A program made the translations under genes and the position numbers. DNA of 64,000 bases from Coix lacryma-jobi var. lacryma-jobi (taxonomy: Eukaryota; Streptophyta; Magnoliopsida; Poales; Poaceae). The stretch lies in contig CM019831.1 of assembly GCA_009763385.1 (NCBI GenBank), positions 87,393,845 through 87,457,844 on the forward strand, written 5' to 3'. Every line of letters begins with the position of its first letter. The first letter of the stretch is position 1. The notes under the pieces were generated by a model that did not search any database, had not been told where the DNA came from, and saw only the letters and a list, made by a program, of their open reading frames with translations. This document shows positions 57,405 through 64,000 of this stretch, one piece after another.

Positions 57405-60400
57405 GTAAAGCGATTGGAGGACATTTGGTTGGTGGATTCCGGTTGCTCCAGGCACATGACCGAAAACGCCAAGTGGTTCTCCAGTCTTAGTCCCGTTGCC
57501 GGAAAGGAGTTTATCACCTTCGGCAACAATAGCAAAGGTAAGGTGTTGTCTCGTGGGTCTGTGCGAGTTAATGAGCACTTTGTGTTGTGTGATGTTGCTC
57601 TTGTTTCTAACTTGCATTTTAACTTTCTTTCTGTTTCGCAACTGTTTGATGATGACTATGAGATTCGTTTTAAGCTGAATCTCAGTCGTATTTTGGATCC
57701 TCAGGGCAATCTTGTATGTTTGATTTCGCCCTTTGGGAAAGTCTTTTGTCCGAATTTCTCGGAGTCTTTTGACATTTCTCGTTGTCATTTGGCGGGTCCT
57801 TCCTCATCTGATCTTTGGAAGTGGCATAGGAGACTTGGTCACTTGAGCTTCAACTTGCTTGCAAGGCTTAGTTCACGTGGCCTAATCCGAGGATTGCCCA
57901 AGTTATCCATGGAGAAGGATCTTGTTTGCCATTCTTGTAGACATGGGAAGATGGTTGCTGCTCCCCACCATCCAGTAAACCAGGTCATGACTAAGCGTCC
58001 TGGAGAGCTTTTGCACATGGAACTTGTTGGTCCGGCTCGGGTGAGCTCGGATGGGGGGAAGTGGTATGTACTTGTTGTTGTTGATGACTTTTTGAGATAT
58101 TCGTGGGTTTTCTTTTTAGCTGAGAAAACTGAGACTTTCACTTTTGCTCGCAATCTGATTTTGCGTCTTCAGAACGAGTTCCCTTTGAACTCGATGCGAG
58201 CTATTCGTAGTGATAATGGTTCCGAATTCAAGAATTCGGACTTTGAGAAGTTTTGTAACTCTTTGGGTTTGGAGCATCAGTTTTCTTCCCCCTACACACC
58301 GCCACAAAATGGTGTTGTAGAGAGGAAAACTCGGACCCTTGTAGAGATGGCCAGGATGATGCTCGATGAGCATAGGACTCCTAGGCGATATTGGGCCGAA
58401 GCTATGAACACTGCATGCTATATTTCCAATCGCATTTTTCTCCGAGCTTTCTTAAAAAAGACTTCTTATGAGTTGCATTTTGGAAAAGTGCCCAAGGTGA
58501 GTTATTTTAGAGTTTTTGGTTGCCACTGTTTTATACTTAAGAAAGGCAACCTGGACAAATTTGAGTCTCGTTCTTCTGACGGTGTATTTTTGGGTTATGG
58601 CACTCATACTCGTGCATATCGTGTACTTAACCTTGATACTAACCGAGTCATGGAGACATCTGATGTCACCTTCGATGAGACCATGGTTTGTCCTTCTTCT
58701 CGTTTTGCGCGTGCAGGTGATCATAAGGTTGGCGAGCCTCTTTTTGATGACGAGGATGTGGGTGCTGAAGGGATGGATGATCCAGCACCTCCTCCACTTG
58801 ATGTGCCGCAAGCGTCGGCTTCTACTATGACGACTCACGGCCCCAACCCCTCTTCGTAGACTACTTGGGGGCCGTGGGATCTGCCACCTCAGGCTGTACC
58901 TTTTGTACCCGAGGAGGCACCAGCTGCTGTTGAGGGGGAGATCTCTTCAGCTCGAGAGGCGCCACGACACATTCAGCGCCAACACCCGCCTCAACAGATG
59001 ATCGGCGGCATCGACGAATGTGTCACTCGGTCAAGGTCACAACAAATCTCTCACTTTGCTCATTCTGCATTTGTTGCTGATTTTGAACCTCGAGATGTTG
59101 GACATGCTTTATCTGATCCTGATTGGGTTAATGCCATGCATGAGGAGTTAGAAAATTTTGAAAGAAATCGGGTTTGGGTTTTGGTTCCACCTCCTCTTGA
59201 GTGTCACCCTATTGGTACAAAATGGGTTTTCAAAAACAAACAATGAGAGAATGGCCATGTTGTGAGAAATAAGGCCAGACTTGTAGCTCAGGGGTATAGT
59301 CAGAAGGAAGGGATAGACTATGAGGAGACGTTTGCTCATGTAGCTCGTTTGGAGGCAATTAGGATCCTCTTGGCTTTTGCTGCATCCAAAGGCTTTAAAC
59401 TTTTTCAAATGGATGTCAAGAGTGCCTTCTTAAACGGCTACATAGAAGAAGAGGTGTATGTGAAACAACCCCCCGGTTTCGAAAATCCAAAGTTTCCAAA
59501 CCATCTTTTTAAACTTCACAAAGCTTTATATGGTTTGAAACAAGCCCTTAGAGCCTGGTATGATAGGTTGAAAACCTTCTTGCTTGCTAAGGGTTTTAAA
59601 ATGGGATGTGTGGATAAAACGCTTTTTCTCCTCAAGCAAGGCAATGACACTCTCTTGGTCTAGATTTACGTGGATTATATCATTTTTGGTGGTTCTTCTC
59701 ATGCTTTGGTTGCCAAGTTTGCAGACACTATGAGCAGGGAGTTTGAGATGAGCATGATGGGCGAGTTGACATTCTTTCTTGGATTGCAAATCAAGCAATC
59801 TCGAGAGGGGACGTTTGTACACCAGGGCAAGTATACCAAGAACATTTTGAAGAAGTTCGATATGGGTGAGGCCAAGCCTCTTCCAACACCCATGTTGACC
59901 ACGACGGCCCTGGATGCGGATGTGGATGGAGAAGCTGTGGATCAGAAGGAGTACCGAAGTATGATTGGATCGCTGTTGTACCTGACGGTGACACGCCCGG
60001 ACATCCAGTTCGCGTTGTGTCTTTGCACGTGATTTCAGTCATCGCCGCGCACCTCACACCGTCAGGCAGTCAAGCGCATTATGAGGTACTTATGCTTCAC
60101 TCCAGAGTTTGGGATTTGGTATTCTGCTTCCTCCACCCTCTCCCTTTGCGGTTACTCTGATGCTGATTTTGCTGGTTGCCGACTTGATCGCAAGTCCACT
60201 TCTAGGACTTACCAAATTATTGGATCTTCTCTTGTATCTTGGTCTTCTCGCAAGCAGTCTAGTGTCGCTCAGTCTACCACAGAGGCTGAATATGTTGCTG
60301 CGGCTCGCTGTTGTTCTTAATTGGTTTGGATGATGGCCACTTTGCGTGATTTTGGTCTGAGCTTTTCTCGCGTTCCTTTGCTTTGTGACAGCACGAGTGC

Positions 60401-60604
60401 TACGCTAAGAACCCCGTGCTGCATTCTAAGACCAAACACATTGATGTGCGCTTTCATTTTCTGCGAGACCACTATGAGAAGGGTGATATCGACCTTCGCC
60501 ATGTCGATACTCATCATCAGTTGGCTGATATTTTCACCAAGCCTTTAGACCAATCAACTTTTGCTAGGTTGAGAGGTGAGCTTGGTGTGTGTTTCCCCTT
60601 TTAG
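57405..60604 (+). pseudogene. SIRE-II pol: protease, integrase, RT (YVDY), RNase H
   Basis: Pol opens at 57405, in the -1 frame relative to gag, after a TAG at 57402-57404. Protease (LVDSGCSRHMT), HHCC zinc region, integrase core (VVVDDF, SDNGSEF, NGVVERK), RT (QMDVKSAFLNGY) and RNase H (YSDADFAGC, STTEAEYVAA) are recognisable. Stops lie at 58857 (TAG), 59244 (TGA), 59661 (TAG), 60030 (TGA) and 60318 (TAA), with a frameshift near 60400. The RT catalytic motif reads IYVDYIIFG, so the second Asp is lost. The last frame ends near 60604. The element cannot supply its own RT. Confidence 0.9.
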
Positions 60605-62021
60605 ATGGGGGAAACATTTTGGTTCGTGTATTATAGACTGGCTCTTTTTCTTTCATTTGGTTTCATCATGCATTTTTGCATTTCATCTTGCATATTTACA
60701 TTCAGAGCTTCATGTATATAATCTTTAGAATGTGACTATGCTCTGTATAGTGTATGCTCGGATGCTTTATGATGATGCTTGTATCTTATGCTCTTTCTGA
60801 TCACTGATACATGTTGTGAGCTGAGCTATTTTATGAATGGTAAACTTGATTAATGAACATAAAACTTGAAAATGTTCACCATTGAGATATGCAACTAGCA
60901 TGTGCAGAATATGTTGAAATCACTTGTGTTTTTCATATATGCTAGGTTGCTATGTCTCTAGTTCTGAGTCATTCACTTGCTTGGTATGTTCATATTCTGT
61001 TTTAAATTTGAACCAAGTTGAGTGAATTGGCAAGATCGAGATGGGATTGCTTGTCAGCACATCACAGTATCGAGACTGTCTCTCATTGCACTTTGAGTTA
61101 AACTTGAGCTGTGTAGTGTATGACCGAAACTATTGCTTTAAGCTTCTGATTGCTTCTGCATAGGCTTCGCACAGTTGAAAAGTTAGGTAATGACAAGCTT
61201 TCAACCTCCCGCAATCACATGCTGAAATTTGAACTTGTGTAACCTAACCGCTACAACTCCGATAAAATTTGAATACACAAGTCTATGTTTCATTCTATAG
61301 CATGATGATTGAACCTTGCTAGGGGTAGTTCACCTTGTATACATGTTTAGCACTTGTTTGACTTCCTGTCTATACATGTTTAGTGCTATTTTGATGGTGA
61401 ATACCTTTTTGGCTAAAAACTGCTTATTCTGCTCCAATGTTCAGATTTCGTATTTGGTGATCAGTTTGAACCTTTGCTAGCATTCTGTGCATATTGTTGA
61501 GTCATTGGATCAGCATTTTGTCAAGCATCTTCTCATTCTATGGATTATATTCCTGAAGCTGCTAACTTTCATTTTGACTCATATGCATTTGGAGGGGAGA
61601 TACTTGATAGTGCATTTTGAACTAAGGGGGAGAAATTTGCCAAATCATAAAGGGGAGAAATTCTCTCAAATCATAAGATCAACTAAGGGGGAGATTTCCT
61701 GGTTGTGTGCACTATTGGAGGGGGAGTTTGAGCTGGCTCGGATCTTTCAGATTTTGGATTTTCCAATTGATTCGGAGCTTTTCTAAAGTCTCTAATTGGT
61801 TCGGAGCATTTTTGGTAGCTAGTTGTGTTGAGCCTTTGCCTCCTTCTTGAGGGACTAGCGCCTTTGCTCTTGAGCTTTTCAGTTGGTATCGAGCTTTCTC
61901 GCTAGCGGTGTTGAGCCCGTTATACCTCTTCTTGAGGGCTAGCTCTATTCTGCTTGAATTTCAACTGATATTTAAATTGGTGTCGAGCTTTCCTGCTAGC
62001 GGTGTTGCGCCTGTTCTTGAG
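60605..62021 (+). other. SIRE-II non-coding tail, truncated before the polypurine tract
   Basis: It is collinear with the SIRE-I tail, including internal purine runs (CTAAGGGGGAGA near 61684 and GGAGGGGGAG near 61718) and primer-site-like words (GTTGGTATCGAGC near 61881). It breaks off at cttgaggg (62021), where SIRE-I has roughly 200 more bases before its polypurine tract. No gene is supported. Confidence 0.8.
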
Positions 62022-62155
62022 GGCAAGGCGCCATTTTTTGATGGCACCAATTACCCCTATTGGAGGATTCAGATGCGTGCATATCTCAGCAGCATCGATT
62101 CATCCATGTGGGAGATTTGTGAGGATGAGCAGTACAAGGTCGTAGCAGCCCGTGT
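62022..62155 (+). repeat. Second copy of the SIRE-III gag start before the right SIRE-II LTR
   Basis: These 134 bases align without gaps to 52635-52768, with 9 differences by eye. Both copies end GCAGCCCGTGT immediately before TGCGGATACATGG. The left border at 62021/62022 shares only GGC(A) with both parents, pointing to a short-homology join. Confidence 0.9.
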
Positions 62156-64000
62156 TGCGGATACATGGGTGTATGCCGAGTCTCGAGTGATGAGTGATTG
62201 TCAACTGGGATAATGTGCATGTTCTTTGGCTTGTGTTGTGCAGGTGTTGAGCACGGATACAGGGATCGAAGGCAAGGTGAAGGTCAAGTAGAGACGTGCC
62301 GTGCCGATGGACCGGGAGTGGTGAAGGGCGGACGTGAGGCTTGGACTGAGGGACCGGTGGCCTGAGGATCAGCTGTGGTGGCTGACAGCCTGGGACAACG
62401 ACGAGCAGAGACTTGCGGGGCACAGTGTTGCTCGGGTCGAGGACCTGGGGACATGTGTCGGTGGACGGGGTGCATGGGCGGTGCATCCCCTCGACAGCTC
62501 GGTTTGGTGGTTGAGCCACAGAAAAACCACCGAGTGGACAGTTTCCAGGTTTGGGCCTCAAAACCTGGGCGCTGATCGTTTCTGAGTTTGGGCCAAAAAA
62601 CTTGGGCTGAGGACGGTTTCCAGGTTTGGGCCTCAAAACCTAGGCGCTGCAGGTTTCTGAGTTTGGGCCACAAAACTCAAGCGATGGACGGCTGGTTTCC
62701 CGGTTTGGGACTCAAAACCGGGGGTTGGTCGTGAAGGCTGGTTTCCCGGTTTGGGCCTCAAAACCGGGGGAGAAGTCCGGGAAAAGGACAAGCAGAGCGG
62801 TAGCGGCACGTGGCGGCACATGGCGGCAATCGGTGAGGTTGCGTCGAGGCAACGCTACCAATTGTGCGGGCATGGCCGTCGGATCACCATCTACCACGAG
62901 TTGGTCCAGAATAACCCTAGGGTTTAGCTGGTTCGCTCTGTCATTAGTTAGGGGTAGAGTGGGAACTAGAATTAGTATAAGTAGGGGGAGACACCCATCT
63001 CCCAAAATATCTCAGTCATTTGCTCTTTGTCTTCTAGGTTTTCCTGCTCTCCCAATCCCTTGTTGTAGCAACTGAGATCCGCAGAGAACCATACCTCTGT
63101 GTACTAGAGATTTTGAGGAAGTGAGACCATAATCTCACTGTTGTAGTGTGTGGTAGCCACACGGTTGCAATTCGTGGCTGTGATTCGCATTTTGAAGTTG
63201 TTCTTCGCGTTTACTTTTTCTCCATGATTTTCCCGTTGATTGTTCTCCTTCTACGTTGCTCTATTTGCAAATCCATTTGAATCAACTTGTTCCTTGCAGT
63301 GAGGTGATCACTTTCACCGAAGGAATTTAACTAAAACCTCATGAACAAGTAGATCGATCAGTTTTCGCTTTGGATCAACTTTTCTTCCCTTCCCCCAAAA
63401 TTCTACGATTCATCGATTTGGAGATAGGTTCGAGGCATGATCTCTTAGAGATAGCTCACTATCCTCCTTGTGACTCCTCTCACCAAGTTTGATCCTTAGA
63501 GGATTCGTTTTGGGTGAGATCGAGTCGAATCGGTGAACGAACAACACTACATCGGGGTGACCGGACGCTCACTGCTCAACGATCGGACGCTGACGCAGTG
63601 TGTCCGGTCGTTGAAGGCTGAGCGAAATCGGTTCTGCGTACTGACCGGACGCCCTGTGACTGCGCGACCGGACTCATCGATCACACTGTTCATTGTGTTG
63701 CGTGTGATCGGACGCTGGCTCAGTTACTGACCAGACGCTTGTGCACGTTGAGTCCGGTCCAATACAGTAAGGGTCTAGGACCATTTTTGTTGGACCGGAC
63801 GCGTCTGATCCTGACTGACCGGACGCTCTAGTGAGTCCGGTCAGTGTTGGGTTGCACGTTTTCATCCGCGATTTGTTCGTTCGTTGTCGGTTTTGATTTC
63901 CGGCTTTTGCGTTGGGTTTCTAGAGTTGTGTAGTGTCTCGCTGTGCTTCTCGGAAGCATCCACCCTATATCTAGGGTCATGGACACTCACAAGCTCTAAG
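62156..64000 (+). repeat. Right SIRE-II LTR, cut by the window end
   Basis: It is collinear with 52769-54717 at a few percent divergence by eye. The first 1,845 bp are present and the end would lie about 100 bp outside the window. The hairpin array (62519-62773) is even better preserved than in the left LTR: the seventh hairpin is a perfect CCCGGTTT/AAACCGGG. Confidence 0.9.

Larger units (their letters stand above)
52769..64000 (+). mobile_element. SIRE-II: copia retrotransposon with a rearranged 3' end, running off the window
   Basis: A left LTR (52769-54717), primer site, gag, pol and non-coding tail are collinear with SIRE-I. The tail stops at 62021, before the polypurine tract. It is joined to a 134-bp copy of the SIRE-III gag start (62022-62155), followed by a second LTR (62156 onward) cut by the window end. 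The right unit therefore repeats the left flank-LTR junction and is not a normal 3' end. The coding part has many stops and at least one frameshift. Confidence 0.85.

Noticed and set aside
61684..61727. CTAAGGGGGAGA and GGAGGGGGAG as the SIRE-II polypurine tract
   Set aside because: SIRE-I has the same internal purine runs but its true tract abuts the LTR further on. In SIRE-II no LTR follows these runs.

Overview
The window looks like intergenic, transposon-packed DNA from a large-genome grass, probably a panicoid (my inference from the element types). It holds a CACTA element with TTTGCCGAGAG subterminal repeats, SIRE-type copia elements with roughly 2-kb LTRs, an Athila-type gypsy with a tRNA-Asp-like primer site, and a Tekay-like chromovirus with an extra upstream ORF. 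I see no intact host protein gene, tRNA, rRNA or CRISPR array.

Left part (1-17146). A locally duplicated non-coding tract (446-899 and 1064-3452) is split by a 1,935-bp solo LTR (1394-3328, target duplication GTAAC). Up to about 9430 there is unassigned sequence with a TATA-like site (6305), a MITE-like stretch, a 66-bp tandem duplication, a cluster of short inverted motifs and a poly(A) signal (9287). From 9431 to 13633 lies a left-truncated CACTA element: the C-terminal end of a TNP2-like gene, a seven-exon Ptta/En/Spm-type second gene (both broken), subterminal repeats and the right terminus. After an unassigned AT-rich tract comes a decayed SIRE-type reverse transcriptase fragment (16332-17146).

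Right part (17147-64000) is a nest of LTR retrotransposons that resolves base by base through target duplications. A copia element here called SIRE-III starts at 17147 inside the old RT fragment. Its left LTR lies in three pieces (17147-17717, 39652-39808, 51346-52556) that sum to 1,939 bp, followed by its primer site and gag start. An Athila element (17718-39646, TSD GGCCT) sits in that LTR. A Tekay-like element (20793-35133, TSD AAAAC, minus strand) sits in the Athila gag. A second copia element, SIRE-I (39809-51340, TSD ATGAG, minus strand), sits in the same SIRE-III LTR. A third, SIRE-II (from 52769, plus strand), sits in the SIRE-III gag and runs off the window. A 167-bp hAT-type MITE (TSD ATGCCAGG) sits in the Tekay gag.

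None of the elements is autonomous as it stands. Tekay has near-identical 4,167-bp LTRs and one continuous gag-pol frame, yet four nonsense codons. Athila has an otherwise open gag-protease frame of about 648 codons but no RT, RNase H or integrase. SIRE-I and SIRE-II have several stops and frameshifts, and SIRE-II has lost a catalytic Asp of its RT.

The most unusual signal is in the LTRs. The SIRE LTRs carry a U3 array of seven short hairpins whose arms change in a compensatory way within the array and between three element copies. The other LTRs carry different arrays of short odd palindromes. A second structural puzzle is the right end of SIRE-II, where the normal polypurine tract is replaced by a copy of the 134 bp that precede its left LTR.
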